Assembly (NCBI RefSeq): GCF_001647285.1
Contig: NZ_LRML01000008.1
Span: forward strand, 172,307 to 236,306
DNA from: Rufibacter roseus
GTDB taxonomy: Bacteria > Bacteroidota > Bacteroidia > Cytophagales > Hymenobacteraceae
Length of the DNA stretch: 64,000 nucleotides
Direction of reading: 5' to 3'
The notes beneath the pieces were generated by a model that was not told where the DNA came from, ran no database searches, and was given only the letters and a program-made list of their open reading frames with translations. Each line of letters opens with the position of its first letter. Position 1 is the stretch's first letter. A program made the translations under genes and the position numbers. Positions 1 through 8,681 of this stretch are shown here, piece by piece.

Positions 1-246
1 GAATAAAATAAAAAGGCGTCTCATAGTTTGTTTCATCTGGGGCAGGCTTTCTGCCTGATGAAACAAAAGTCAGCAAAGGGCCTTCGCCTCACCAGCTAAA
101 CCACCGTGAAACAGGCAAATGGCGGGTTAAAGCGGAAATTTCCGGAGATGCAACCAGAATAAAAATTGCTGTTTTCAGCCCTATTTTAGAAAAACAGGCT
201 GAAAACAGCAAATCAAAAAGTAGATAAGAAATGTTTATATACTGAG
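1..246. other. Intergenic stretch with two hairpins
   Basis: No gene is seen here. Positions 30-64 form a hairpin with outer arms GTTTCATC/GATGAAAC and inner arms GGCAG/CTGCC. Positions 168-209 hold a perfect 13-bp inverted repeat (GCTGTTTTCAGCC and its complement) around a 16-nt spacer. The second structure resembles the dispersed CTGTTTTAG palindrome family found elsewhere in the window but has a different arm sequence. The upstream gene lies outside the window, so a terminator role cannot be assigned with confidence. Confidence 0.5.
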
Positions 247-453
247 CTAAGCAGCCACAAAAGCCTTCCGCTTCACCGCTTTCAGCTTCTGCTTTTTCAG
301 CGACTTCAGTTGGGTCTTCAGTTCATTCAGCTCCTTCAAAAACAAAAGCGTGTCTCTTTTGCCCAACTTCTGAAAGTCAGTGGAATAGAGTTGCTTTTGC
401 TTCTGGGCCAGTTGGCTTTCTAAGGATTGGATGCAGGCGTCTTCCAAAACCAT
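247..453 (-). CDS. Small lysine-rich predicted coiled-coil protein, hypothetical
   Basis: This 68-residue protein is not recognised. It is rich in Lys, Leu and Gln with roughly heptad spacing of leucines (residues 9-60), so a single coiled coil or helical hairpin is likely. It has no signal peptide or membrane segment. It sits downstream of the LytTR regulator on the same strand, separated by a copy of the dispersed palindrome. A short ORF of this composition could be spurious. In its favour are the ATG start and an ordinary amino acid mix for a helical protein. Confidence 0.4.
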   Translation of the reverse strand: MVLEDACIQSLESQLAQKQKQLYSTDFQKLGKRDTLLFLKELNELKTQLKSLKKQKLKAVKRKAFVAA

Positions 454-490
454 AATTGTATATTTAGTAAGAAGGGAAATTGAATCATGC

Positions 491-532
491 TCTGTTTTAG
501 GCCTGTTTTAAGAAAAACAGCCCCAAAACAGA
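491..532. repeat. Dispersed palindrome, full copy 1
   Basis: Outer arms TCTGTTTT/AAAACAGA enclose inner arms CTGTTTT/AAAACAG. It lies between the small ORF and the stop of the LytTR regulator. This is one of at least seven full copies in the window. Confidence 0.75.
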
Positions 533-533
533 C

Positions 534-1292
534 TTAATGCGAGAGCCACTGCAGAAACAACGGACTTTTGGCTTTGCTCACAATGATTTCCTCAGTAAAC
601 GGAATGGTCAGAGCTAATGACAACTTACGCCCGAAGTACTGCGAGGCTTCTTTCACTGCTTTGTGGTGGACCAGAAACTGACGGTTGGCTCGGAAGAACT
701 GCGGTCCGCAAATGGCCTCCATCTCTTCAAGGTTGTGGCTCAGCGTAAACTTTCTCTGGTCAAAAGTGAGCACGTGGGTGATTAGGTTTTGGGAGTAGCA
801 AACGGCGATCTGGTCTACAGGCAGCGGAATGATCTTGTCGCGCTGAAACACCAACACGGAGCTGGGCTTCTGGGAAAGGCGGTTGTCGAGCATCTGCAGG
901 AGTGCTTGGTAGTCTGGTTTAGAAGTGGCTAAACTGGCCTGCAGTTGCTTGAACTTCTGCAGGGTTTTCCGGACGGTGTCTTGGCTGAACGGCTTCAGAA
1001 TATAGTCAATGCCGTTGGCCCGGAAAGCGTCTAGGGCGTACTCGTTGTAGGCGGTGCAGAACACTACAGGCTTGGAGATTTCCATGGCGCTGAACACCTC
1101 AAAGCTCAACCCGTCGCCCAGCTGAATATCTGAGAAAATAAGATCTGGGGCGGCGTTTTCCTTAAAATAAGCAATGGCCGTCTTTACAGAGGGTAATTTG
1201 GCTTGGATATTTACACCCGGTTCAACTTCCAAAAGCGTATCAGAAAGGTCCTCGGCCATCAGGGCCTCGTCTTCAATGATAACAATGTTCAT
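534..1292 (-). CDS. LytTR-family response regulator
   Basis: This cytoplasmic transcriptional regulator is the partner of the adjacent LytS-like histidine kinase. The 252-residue protein has a receiver domain (about residues 1-120) with the acidic pocket near residues 7-9, the phospho-acceptor Asp55 (context FSDIQLGDG) and the conserved Thr/Lys positions (CTAYNEYA, LKPF). A LytTR DNA-binding domain follows (about 145-250). Its ATG overlaps the kinase stop by 4 bp, so the two are translationally coupled. LytTR regulators of this group often control nearby envelope or transport genes, but the target cannot be told from the sequence. Confidence 0.93.
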   Translation of the reverse strand: MNIVIIEDEALMAEDLSDTLLEVEPGVNIQAKLPSVKTAIAYFKENAAPDLIFSDIQLGDGLSFEVFSAMEISKPVVFCTAYNEYALDAFRANGIDYILKPFSQDTVRKTLQKFKQLQASLATSKPDYQALLQMLDNRLSQKPSSVLVFQRDKIIPLPVDQIAVCYSQNLITHVLTFDQRKFTLSHNLEEMEAICGPQFFRANRQFLVHHKAVKEASQYFGRKLSLALTIPFTEEIIVSKAKSPLFLQWLSH

Positions 1293-2362
1293 GAAAATAT
1301 TAATTTAAGTTCTACTGAAAATGACTTATCCATCTCAATAACTTTTATGCCATGCCCACTAATGACTTGGTACCGCTCCATCAGGTTTTTGAGTCCGATC
1401 CCTGAGCTTGGCTCCAGAGTTTGCTTTGGCTTTTTGTTGTTCCAGACCAAAATGGTGTCATCTGTTCTGTAAGCGATCCGGATGGTGAGGGGTTCTTCTA
1501 CAGTAAAGGCATTATGCTTGATGGCATTTTCCACTAGCAGCTGCAACGAAAAAATGGGTAGGCAGCCGGTGAGCAGAATGGGCTCAGGTATGTCAATAAT
1601 GTAAGAAAAAGAATATTTGAAACGCACTTTCTGCATCTCCAGGTAATCAACGCAGAGCTTTAGTTCCTCTTTCAGCGGAATGGTGGTTTCGTCCTGTCCG
1701 GTGATGGAGGCCCTGAGCAAATCTGACAGCCGCACCAGGTATTCCTCGGCCTCGGGCCGCTGCTTTTTAATGAGCGATTTCAAGGTGTTGAGCGAGTTGA
1801 ACAGGAAATGCGGCTGCAGCTGGTGTTTGAGGTGCTGGTGCTGGGCAATGGCGTGGTTCATCTTCAGCTGGCTGTTCTCAACGGCTATCTGGGCACTTTT
1901 ACGCTGCAGAATGAGCAGGTCCATGAGCACTAGAATAATGGTGTTGTTGGTGAGCGCTACCACTAAGGGAAACATACGGGGGCGTCCACCTTCATAGAAT
2001 GCCAGGAGCAAGGCAGAATGACCGTAGTAAATACCGACAGTGAGCAAGTAACTGGTTACATACCGGATACTGTTCTTTACTTTTTCGCTGCGGTTAAACC
2101 GTTCAACCCAACCGTACAAGTACATGTTGATGAACCATAGGCTAAACATTAACAGTGAAATGCCCGCCACAACAAGCAGGATTTCCTGATTGGAAGGCTC
2201 AAAAGGGAAATTGGGGGGACGGTGAACTCGGAGAGGGCGTCTCTGCAGAAATAAGGGTTTGCCAGCGTTAACCAAAGGGAAAATACTCACCACGCCCCAC
2301 GCCACAGAAGTAATTAACGCTATTTTCCACAAGCTCTTCATATGGCCTTCGGATTTTAACAT
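1289..2362 (-). CDS. LytS-like sensor histidine kinase (His_kinase family)
   Basis: Membrane sensor kinase of 357 residues. Four hydrophobic segments are visible (about residues 11-31, 60-83, 103-123 and 131-152). A short coiled linker follows, then the His_kinase box with phospho-acceptor His185 in QPHFLFNSLNTL. The C-terminal HATPase domain has the N-box (LLVENAIKHN) and a glycine box (SGIGLKNLMERY). No extracellular ligand domain is present, so sensing is probably by the membrane segments. Met8 is an alternative start. The gene overlaps the response regulator by 4 bp. The phosphotransfer partner is inferred from adjacency. Confidence 0.92.
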   Translation of the reverse strand: MLKSEGHMKSLWKIALITSVAWGVVSIFPLVNAGKPLFLQRRPLRVHRPPNFPFEPSNQEILLVVAGISLLMFSLWFINMYLYGWVERFNRSEKVKNSIRYVTSYLLTVGIYYGHSALLLAFYEGGRPRMFPLVVALTNNTIILVLMDLLILQRKSAQIAVENSQLKMNHAIAQHQHLKHQLQPHFLFNSLNTLKSLIKKQRPEAEEYLVRLSDLLRASITGQDETTIPLKEELKLCVDYLEMQKVRFKYSFSYIIDIPEPILLTGCLPIFSLQLLVENAIKHNAFTVEEPLTIRIAYRTDDTILVWNNKKPKQTLEPSSGIGLKNLMERYQVISGHGIKVIEMDKSFSVELKLIFS

Positions 2363-2439
2363 AAGATTCTGGCTTTTTGTCTTGAAGGTAACACTTGGTT
2401 GCTAACTTGCCCATAGTGCCGGAACATTTTGAGCAGGAT

Positions 2440-2470
2440 ATAAAAGAAGAGCCCTCTTGTATAAGGGCTC
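2440..2470 (-). terminator. Probable terminator after kelch lipoprotein gene
   Basis: GAGCCCT (2449-2455) pairs with AGGGCTC (2464-2470) around an 8-nt loop. Read on the minus strand, the stem is followed by a T-rich stretch (TTCTTTTATA). It lies downstream of the kelch/DUF4270 pair and upstream of the kinase gene. Confidence 0.55.
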
Positions 2471-2555
2471 CTCAGTAAATGAACAAATTGGGATGACAGC
2501 AAGCCCTTTTTATTTTCTACAAGGGTAAGTAGTCAGATATTGAATAGTGAGGAGG

Positions 2556-3560
2556 TTATTCGTTGTCCATGGTGGGGTCAAACTGCCATAGATCATCAAA
2601 GCGGGTAGAGCCGTAAGCACCGGTGGTGACGAAGCCGTAGTTACCGATGGCAAAACCGACGGCTCCTTCGCGGGCGTACCCTTCAAAGGCGTTCATTGCT
2701 GTCCAGCTGTCGCCGGAGGCATCATACTGCCATACTTCTGAAAGGGTTGCGCCGTTTGTACCCACGCACAGATACGCTTTGCCGTTGATGGTAAAAGGAA
2801 CTGCTGAGCCTCTAGGCGTTGGATAGGCTTCATCCTCCCGGTCTGTGGAATTCAAGGCTTTCAGTCTCGTCCAGGAATCGGCGATTGGGTCATATTCAAG
2901 GAAATCATCTTCGTAAAGACCGTTATTCTGACCACCGCCTATGTAGCCTTTTCCGTTGAGTGAAAACGCGAAGCCGTTAAATCTTTTGGCACCGCCCAGC
3001 CCAACTTTCTCGGTCCAAGCGCCGGTGGAAGGGTTGTACTGCCAGAAATCTTTTTGATAGTTTCCGTCATAGCCAGCCCCTACATACCCATTCTCATTGA
3101 TGGAGAGAGCAAGAGCTCCGTAACGGGCTGAGCCCGGAAAATCTGCTATTTGGGTCCAGGTATTAGCTTCTGGGTCATACTCCCAAAAGTCTTTTAAATA
3201 AGTTTCACCGTTGTAGCCGGTGCCTACGTAGCCTTTCCCGTTCGCGCTGAAGCTGACTGCCGCGCTTCTGGCCACCCCTGGAAACTCTGCTATTCTGATC
3301 CAGGCGCTCTTGCTGGGGTCGTACTGCCAGAAGTCTTTGAGCCTGTTCTTGCCGTCATAGCCGGTGCCCACGTATGCTTTATCGCCTATGGCAAACCCAA
3401 CGGCACCGCTGCGGGTAACGCCGGCAAATTCAGACTGCCTGATCCAATCACCCATCACGTTGTCGGTATCAGAATCGTCAGAGCTGCAAGCGGTGGTCAG
3501 GAAAAGGGTACTGAGGAATAGGTACACGTAAAAGCTTATTCTGTTAATAGGTTTTCTCAT
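2556..3560 (-). CDS. Kelch-repeat lipoprotein
   Basis: A 334-residue secreted lipoprotein with a lipobox near residue 25 (LTTAC followed by SSDDSD), so probably lipid-anchored in the envelope. After it come about six kelch-type repeats of roughly 48 residues, each with a GYVG(T/A)GY-type glycine strand, a DFW-YDP motif and a W-x-x-(I/L/M) strand, enough for a six-bladed beta-propeller. Its start is 18 bp from the stop of the upstream DUF4270 gene, so the two are co-transcribed. The function is unknown. Kelch propellers in this phylum are usually surface binding modules, which is family knowledge rather than evidence for a ligand here. Confidence 0.85.
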   Translation of the reverse strand: MRKPINRISFYVYLFLSTLFLTTACSSDDSDTDNVMGDWIRQSEFAGVTRSGAVGFAIGDKAYVGTGYDGKNRLKDFWQYDPSKSAWIRIAEFPGVARSAAVSFSANGKGYVGTGYNGETYLKDFWEYDPEANTWTQIADFPGSARYGALALSINENGYVGAGYDGNYQKDFWQYNPSTGAWTEKVGLGGAKRFNGFAFSLNGKGYIGGGQNNGLYEDDFLEYDPIADSWTRLKALNSTDREDEAYPTPRGSAVPFTINGKAYLCVGTNGATLSEVWQYDASGDSWTAMNAFEGYAREGAVGFAIGNYGFVTTGAYGSTRFDDLWQFDPTMDNE

Positions 3561-3578
3561 GGTTGGGTTTAACTAAAA

Positions 3579-4970
3579 TTAAAAAGATTTGGTGTAGAAG
3601 ATGCGAAGTCTTACTTTATTACTGGCGTGCGCTGGGCCGCCCACGCACAGTCTGTTCACGGTAGAGATAAATGATTCTGGCGCGGCAGCCAGCAGAAGGC
3701 CATTGTTCTCAATGTTTCCACTGAGCAACTGCGTCAGGTAATCAGTAATCTGGAACTGGTACTTTGACATCATGTCATATTCCATATCCGGGGCGTAAAT
3801 AGCCGATTGGTATTCTGACCCTGAGAAGTCTTTCAGGAGCTGTCCGGCAGGTACATTGGTTTTGCTGGATTGGTACAAGACAATAGTTTCCGGCGGCAAG
3901 GTGGGGTAGCGGTTGGTGTTGGTGACAGGAACAATTTCCAGAACCGCCTTATTGATTAAGTTTAACTTCATCTCGTCTTTCAGGCTGGCCAGATTTGGGA
4001 AATCCAGTTTTACCATAATGCCCGTACCAGATTGCGTGAAGCTTATGTCATTGGTAAGGCTGCTGCTGATGGACTTTCCTCGCTTCAATTCCTGAAAAGC
4101 CGTTTGGCTGAAGTTACCTTTTATCTCATTGAACTGCGTACTGCCGGTGATTAGCGGAAAATCATGAATAGCAGCAGTGGTGGTAGCCGAGGTAGAGGAG
4201 TAGTAGAGCCGTATTTTTACGCCGCTAGCCGTTCCGCCTAAAATGACTTTCTGCCCCATCCCGCTAATTCGGAAACCATTTAAGAGGGGAGCATAGTTTG
4301 GGGTGTTTAAGAGTGAGCTGCCGTTTTTCTTGAGTTCCGTCAGTTGCTGGCCTAGTGCTGCGGGCAACGGTATGGCTATGCTGTCTCTGCCTACTGGCCG
4401 GGGTGAGAAAGTATAGGTAGCCAAAGGTTGGGATTCAGTTTTAAAACTGGAGGCATTGTACAAACCAGAGGAGGCGTAGAAATAAGAATTGGGAGCCTCC
4501 GTGCCTATGTAAGGCGGCAAGGCCTTGGCTTCAAGAATCTCTTCCAGCAGCTGCAGCTGCAGTGTCATGCTGGCGGTGGTATCTCCGTAGGAATAGCCTG
4601 AGTAAGGCAGTATAAGCTCGGCGGAGTCATAGGTGGCGCTTGCATCTGTGAAGCCGATAGCAGAAAAGTCTATATAGAAATATGAATTGGCGGTCACTTC
4701 TCCGGTCATTGCGTCTGGATAGCTGCCGAATAGCATGGTGCCGGTTCCGGAGGTCATTACAGAGTCGAGGTAAACGGTAGAAACGCCAACAGTGGCCGTG
4801 TCTGTATACAGCACTTTCACACTGCCGTCTTCCAAAGCCAAGCCGATGCTGGTATTGTCATCGCAGGAGGAGAAAAAGGGTAGTGCCAAAAACATCAATA
4901 GGCAGCTGAATCGGTATGTTTGGGAAAGGCCTTGTATTACCATGTAGTTAAGTAGGGTTCTAAGGCACAA
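3579..4970 (-). CDS. DUF4270 family lipoprotein
   Basis: The 463-residue protein has an N-terminal signal ending in a lipobox (PFFSSCDD, Cys near residue 36). The body is typical of DUF4270, a Bacteroidota family of surface or periplasmic lipoproteins with no established reaction: the N-terminal part holds DTATVGVSTVYLDS and LFGSYPDAMTGEVTANSYFY, and the C-terminal part repeats beta-rich modules. Met10 is an equally good start, since the first nine residues are not needed for the signal. It leads a two-gene unit with the kelch lipoprotein 18 bp downstream, suggesting a shared surface role. Confidence 0.85.
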   Translation of the reverse strand: MCLRTLLNYMVIQGLSQTYRFSCLLMFLALPFFSSCDDNTSIGLALEDGSVKVLYTDTATVGVSTVYLDSVMTSGTGTMLFGSYPDAMTGEVTANSYFYIDFSAIGFTDASATYDSAELILPYSGYSYGDTTASMTLQLQLLEEILEAKALPPYIGTEAPNSYFYASSGLYNASSFKTESQPLATYTFSPRPVGRDSIAIPLPAALGQQLTELKKNGSSLLNTPNYAPLLNGFRISGMGQKVILGGTASGVKIRLYYSSTSATTTAAIHDFPLITGSTQFNEIKGNFSQTAFQELKRGKSISSSLTNDISFTQSGTGIMVKLDFPNLASLKDEMKLNLINKAVLEIVPVTNTNRYPTLPPETIVLYQSSKTNVPAGQLLKDFSGSEYQSAIYAPDMEYDMMSKYQFQITDYLTQLLSGNIENNGLLLAAAPESFISTVNRLCVGGPAHASNKVRLRIFYTKSF

Positions 4971-5620
4971 ACTTTCAATTTTTAAGCAGGCAGTACCATC
5001 AATAAAGAAGTGAAATGGACAAAAAGGCAGGTGAAGCGGACACGGTTGTCCTTAGAGAGAAATGCCTGTTGGATACAAGAGAAGTATCCAGAAATATTAA
5101 TGGTACATGTAATTTCTAGACTAGAAGTAGTTGAAATGGAGCGAACCTGCAGTGGAGATAGAAATATTCCTAATCGGTTTTCAAAACGAAGTAACTCCGT
5201 TTTACTAAAATGTAAAGGACCGCTCCTTCAATTGATTACATATTTCTTTATTAAATAAACCTTAATTTGCTAATAAGTACTACATGTAGTAAAAGAGGAA
5301 TTGCCTAAGCGGTTAAATTATTTCAAGACACGGCTTACTAAAAGATTTGTCTAATATAACGGCTACTTATTTTTACATTTTTCCAATTCATTATAAAGTT
5401 TAATTAAATGCCTTCACTAATATCTACTTGGTTTTACTGGGTCACGGTTTCGGATTATTGTATCAAGCGCCAATCTTGCTAATGATATGACCTTAAAAGG
5501 ATCGAGCACAACTTGCAGTGGATTAGAGTGAAATACATTTCTCGGGCTGCTCCATTTTTTAAAATGCGACTAAACCTAAAGGTCTATTTAGTATTCTCTA
5601 CTGAGTGTTATTTAGTACTT
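4971..5620. other. Gene-poor, AT-rich flank
   Basis: No convincing gene is seen over about 650 bp. A possible 82-codon reading frame at 5010-5258 has a composition unlike a folded protein and was rejected. This tract precedes the recombinase remnant and is probably decayed accessory DNA. Confidence 0.4.
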
Positions 5621-5621
5621 A

Positions 5622-6073
5622 GGGCTTAGGATTTGCTATCGCTTAGATGGAAAGACCTGCTTGGGAAAGATGATTTGATAATTGTAGAAAGAAAAATCAA
5701 GAAGAAGCGTTGCCTGATCATCAACCAGAACCTGAGGGATGCTTTGGCCCATTTCAAAGCAGAACTGGGAGAGCAAGGTAAGTTCAACCCGCATGAATAC
5801 CAATTTAGGAACAGGAGAGGGGAAAAGTTTACGATACAGCACCTGAATGCGATTTTGAGGGATACCTTCACCCAATACCGGATAAGGGTACAGAACAGCA
5901 GTTCGCATACTCTACGGAAAACATTCGGGAACCGGGTTTGGGAGATGGACAGGAAATCGGAGAGGAGGTTAGTGTATTTATCGTAGGTTTTCTCCCGCTC
6001 TACCTTAGCAATTACAAAAAGGTAAATCGGCATTATCTAGGAGGACATCCAGAATGTCTATCTTAACTTATAA
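5622..6073 (+). pseudogene. Degenerate tyrosine recombinase (C-terminal half)
   Basis: The frame beginning at 5633 reads as the catalytic half of a Bacteroidota phage-type integrase. It has LSLRWKDL (context of catalytic Arg I), a basic beta-hairpin (IVERKIKKKR) and SSHTLRKTFGNRVWE (His-x-x-Arg box). The same frame continues past the TAG at 5987 as VFSRSTLAITKR, then a TAA, then IGI, a TAG and EDIQNVYLNL, ending at the TAA at 6071-6073. The second stop stands where the family has the catalytic Tyr of R-Y-I-G-I. Upstream, GLRI (5622-5633) is in another frame, so a small deletion also removed the SE of GLRISE. The N-terminal half is missing. It lies outside the mnmE island boundary at 6378. Confidence 0.85.
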
Positions 6074-6078
6074 TATAA

Positions 6079-6105
6079 AAGGCCTGTTCCTTTGGGACAG
6101 GCCTT
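6079..6105. terminator. Strong hairpin after the recombinase remnant
   Basis: AAGGCCTGTTCC (6079-6090) and GGGACAGGCCTT (6094-6105) form a 12-bp stem with one G-U pair and a 3-nt loop. The AAAATATAAT side gives a U-rich tail when read on the minus strand. It is intrinsic-terminator-like and may serve either strand. Confidence 0.55.
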
Positions 6106-6377
6106 CCTTCAACTCTTGTTATTTTTATAATGCTCTAAAGGTTTTGTTACATATGTGAAAGCAACTGCGTTTGCTGAAAAATGCTTCCGGAGTTCCTGGT
6201 TCAATAATACAGGTCATTTAGAGAGAAAGCCGGGAGAGTTACTCGAGGACCGAGTAACAACAGGGTAGCAAAAAATGGGCAACCATAGGCTAAATATAAC
6301 AAACTAAGGCAAAGCTGATTTATTGTAACAGGTTGATTAAGTTGTTGTATATCATTGGCTGCCTCATTTTGCAAAAC
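6106..6377. other. Intergenic flank of the island with one palindrome
   Basis: No gene is seen. GTTACTCG (6238-6245) and CGAGTAAC (6251-6258) form a perfect 8-bp inverted repeat with a 5-nt spacer, about 120 bp outside the island boundary. Confidence 0.4.
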
Positions 6378-6395
6378 TTATTTACCGATGCAGAA
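6378..6395 (-). repeat. Distal attachment site, mnmE-end copy
   Basis: The minus strand reads TTCTGCATCGGTAAATAA (F-C-I-G-K-stop), matching the mnmE terminus at 15 of 18 positions. The mismatches are largely synonymous, as if the copy derives from another mnmE allele. The preceding codons read L-F-T, close to the I-F-T-K of mnmE. The adjacent bases TGCAAAACTT (6370-6379) also equal 10 bp at the mnmE end. Confidence 0.75.
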
Positions 6396-6505
6396 AGTGA
6401 ATAAAGGGGGTATATATTTAAAAATCAGACTGATAAGATTGTTAAGGTAACATAAGGGTAACAAGAATTTACTGTAATGCCCTTCCATATTACCTTTTTA
6501 AGGAG

Positions 6506-8422
6506 CTATTTATCACCAAAAAAGCGCATAACCATGGGTGACGGTATATAAATATTATCCACCACACTCTCATTCAAATCTTTGGCACTCTCTAAAAGAT
6601 TGTCAATGAGTACTTCTTTTTGTTTGAAAGGTATGTCTGTAGAATTACTTAATAAATCGTTTATGTCATTTAAAATAGAATCTCCAAACTGGAACAGAAG
6701 CTGAACAAACACTAAGTTGAAAAATTCAGCCTGTTCAGCACGTATACACATAAAGAAAAAATGAACCCATGTTTCTCTATCTACTTCACTTAAAATAGCA
6801 GCGTTTTTCAGAGCATAAAATGCCTCATAGAATTCACCCTTACTTTCATATAAATACCCTAATTCCCTCCAAGCATAGTAATTAAGTGGGTAAGCTTCAA
6901 TTGATTTTTTATATATATCTATGTCTTTAGACTCATAAGCATTATGATATAGCTCATTTGAAAGTGACTTATCTAAAGCAGTTTCATTAAATCCCATTTT
7001 GATAAATTCGTTGCACATATCATGTAGCATAGATTGGTATGGACTTGGCATTTTATCCATTTCAACTACTTCTTTCAAAAAGTAATGATAAGATTCTTTT
7101 GCATCCTTATACTTACCTTGCCACAGCAAACAATCCGCATACAAAGCATGTGTGAAGGGTAAATTTAATTTTTCTGTATCCAGTTCAATAGATTTTTTAT
7201 AAAAACGTTCTGCATAAAAATAATGTTCACTAACGAATAGCATACCTGCAAATTCATGCCACCAGTAATACCTATTCAAATATTCTGGATTATGTTTCCT
7301 TGCTAAATTATAATAATGAACAGCAAAAAGGAATTCATTCTGAATCCTATATACATTTCCTAAATTATAACTAGTAACACCTTTATCTTCTGAATCTGGG
7401 AAGATATTATTTGCGCGGATAAGGTTATCCTTGTAAGACTCGATAGTTATATTATTTCCAAATAGTGCAGAATTTAGACAATTGAAATCTTTTATTAGTT
7501 TTTCTTTAAGTGTTACTTCTATTAATTTCTGTAATTCGAACATATAGTTCTTGCTAGCTGCAAAATACCCAATCTCTAATAGTGTAAACTCATTTTTATA
7601 CGCTCCATTATACAGGGCTAAAATCTTTTGCAATAATTGCAAACTACTTTGAGGGGATAAATGTAAGAAAGCAGAAGTTATAAAGAATAATATCTCAGAT
7701 TCAGCTTTGTTCATTGCGCTACTATCTACAATTGGGCTAGTAATAAAGCTATACTCTTTGTCACTTATATTTTCTAAAACATATTTGTCTCCATTTATAT
7801 CAATCTTTACTTTTAAACCTTTGTCATACTCGTTTAAGCTTATACTAATCTTAAAAGGATAATACGCGCAATCCAAACCATACGAATTCGGATAATATTT
7901 TTCAATCCATCGAATGATTCTACGTTCAAATGCTTTCTCATAGTTACTTTTAGAATTAAAAACTACTTGAATACGTTTAGATATTTCCTTAGTAAAACTA
8001 CTTTCCAATCTGTTAAAAAAATCTCTATCTATAAAATGCTTTGTATCCAATTTTATAAGCACAGTAGCTTGACCTTCTTTTATTTTTAAGCAGTCAAGTA
8101 GGTTATTTGCCCAAATACCCCAAAATCTTTTTTCATTAGTACTATAAAAGACAAGCAATACTGGGTAGTCTAAGCTTTTGTAATAAGAAAGCATATCAAC
8201 AGCTAATGGTATAGCTATTTTCCCTTCTTTTATATTTTGGCTTGTTCCTTTTAGTTGAACAATGAAGGTTTTACCAGTAGAATTGTGGTTTGTAAAGATT
8301 TCAATATGGATATCTTTGCCATAGTCCTTTGTAAAGTCATTTGCTACCCAAGCATCTGGAACTAATAATGCAAAGGCCTTCCTTGACTCTTCTTCTATGA
8401 TATGTTGTTCTACTCTTTTCAT
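6506..8422 (-). CDS. DUF4365-like nuclease-fold domain with TPR repeats
   Basis: A 638-residue soluble protein. The N-terminal 150 residues resemble DUF4365, which has a PD-(D/E)XK-like fold: a KDYGKDIHIEIF strand (Asp36, Glu40) and FIVQLKGT (Gln55-x-Lys57), giving a D...QxK active-site pattern. The middle and C-terminal parts carry tetratricopeptide-like helices (about 350-580; for example SYNLGNVYRIQNEFLFAVHYYNLA spans one repeat). It is the most distal island gene and follows an attC-like palindrome. Nuclease-plus-helical-repeat architectures in islands are often defence proteins, and that is an inference here. The gene is markedly AT-richer than core genes, consistent with transfer. No partner toxin or antitoxin is obvious. 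Confidence 0.65.
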   Translation of the reverse strand: MKRVEQHIIEEESRKAFALLVPDAWVANDFTKDYGKDIHIEIFTNHNSTGKTFIVQLKGTSQNIKEGKIAIPLAVDMLSYYKSLDYPVLLVFYSTNEKRFWGIWANNLLDCLKIKEGQATVLIKLDTKHFIDRDFFNRLESSFTKEISKRIQVVFNSKSNYEKAFERRIIRWIEKYYPNSYGLDCAYYPFKISISLNEYDKGLKVKIDINGDKYVLENISDKEYSFITSPIVDSSAMNKAESEILFFITSAFLHLSPQSSLQLLQKILALYNGAYKNEFTLLEIGYFAASKNYMFELQKLIEVTLKEKLIKDFNCLNSALFGNNITIESYKDNLIRANNIFPDSEDKGVTSYNLGNVYRIQNEFLFAVHYYNLARKHNPEYLNRYYWWHEFAGMLFVSEHYFYAERFYKKSIELDTEKLNLPFTHALYADCLLWQGKYKDAKESYHYFLKEVVEMDKMPSPYQSMLHDMCNEFIKMGFNETALDKSLSNELYHNAYESKDIDIYKKSIEAYPLNYYAWRELGYLYESKGEFYEAFYALKNAAILSEVDRETWVHFFFMCIRAEQAEFFNLVFVQLLFQFGDSILNDINDLLSNSTDIPFKQKEVLIDNLLESAKDLNESVVDNIYIPSPMVMRFFGDK

Positions 8423-8578
8423 TTAATTCATTAAATATTATAAATAATTGTATGCCGTTTTCTCTTATGTATTTATCTTAAAATGCATTGAAAAAATTTA
8501 TAATTATTTCACAACCTTCATGATAAAAGAAAAATAAAGTTAAATTCTATATGGTAATAATATGAATGCCCCTACAAC

Positions 8579-8607
8579 TGCCCTTTATTGGAGCGCTTGG
8601 AAGGGCA
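8579..8607. repeat. Short inverted repeat next to attC-like site
   Basis: TGCCCTT (8579-8585) and AAGGGCA (8601-8607) are perfect complements with a 15-nt spacer. It lies between the attC-like site at 8630-8676 and the start of the DUF4365-like gene, where a promoter or cassette boundary structure could be. Confidence 0.4.
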
Positions 8608-8629
8608 TTTTCTGTTCCATTAAATTATT

Positions 8630-8676
8630 TAACGTGCGAGGCCGTCGGCCAAAGCATGGCTTATGCACCTTGTTAC
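8630..8676 (-). repeat. attC-like palindrome 3
   Basis: It begins 5 bp after the stop codon of the 8682-9506 gene (minus strand). The plus strand reads TAACGTGC near one end and GCACCTTGTTACA at the other, enclosing a GGCCGTCGGCC palindrome. It shares AGCATGGCTTAT, one variable base, then CACCTTGTTA with the site at 10477-10539. The imperfect fold, the position just after a cassette ORF and the GTTA end resemble integron attC sites. The match to RYYYAAC/GTTRRRY is only partial. Confidence 0.6.
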
Positions 8677-8681
8677 AGAAG

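Noticed and set aside
5010..5258. 82-codon reading frame in the flank of the DUF4270 gene
   Set aside because: Composition and lack of motifs, together with AT-rich surroundings and no clear start signal, make it unlikely to be a gene.
6378..6395. The 18-bp mnmE-like match is a chance hit
   Set aside because: 15 of 18 bp match, the codons still spell FCIGK-stop, and the integrase sits against the other copy. Chance is unlikely but not excluded.
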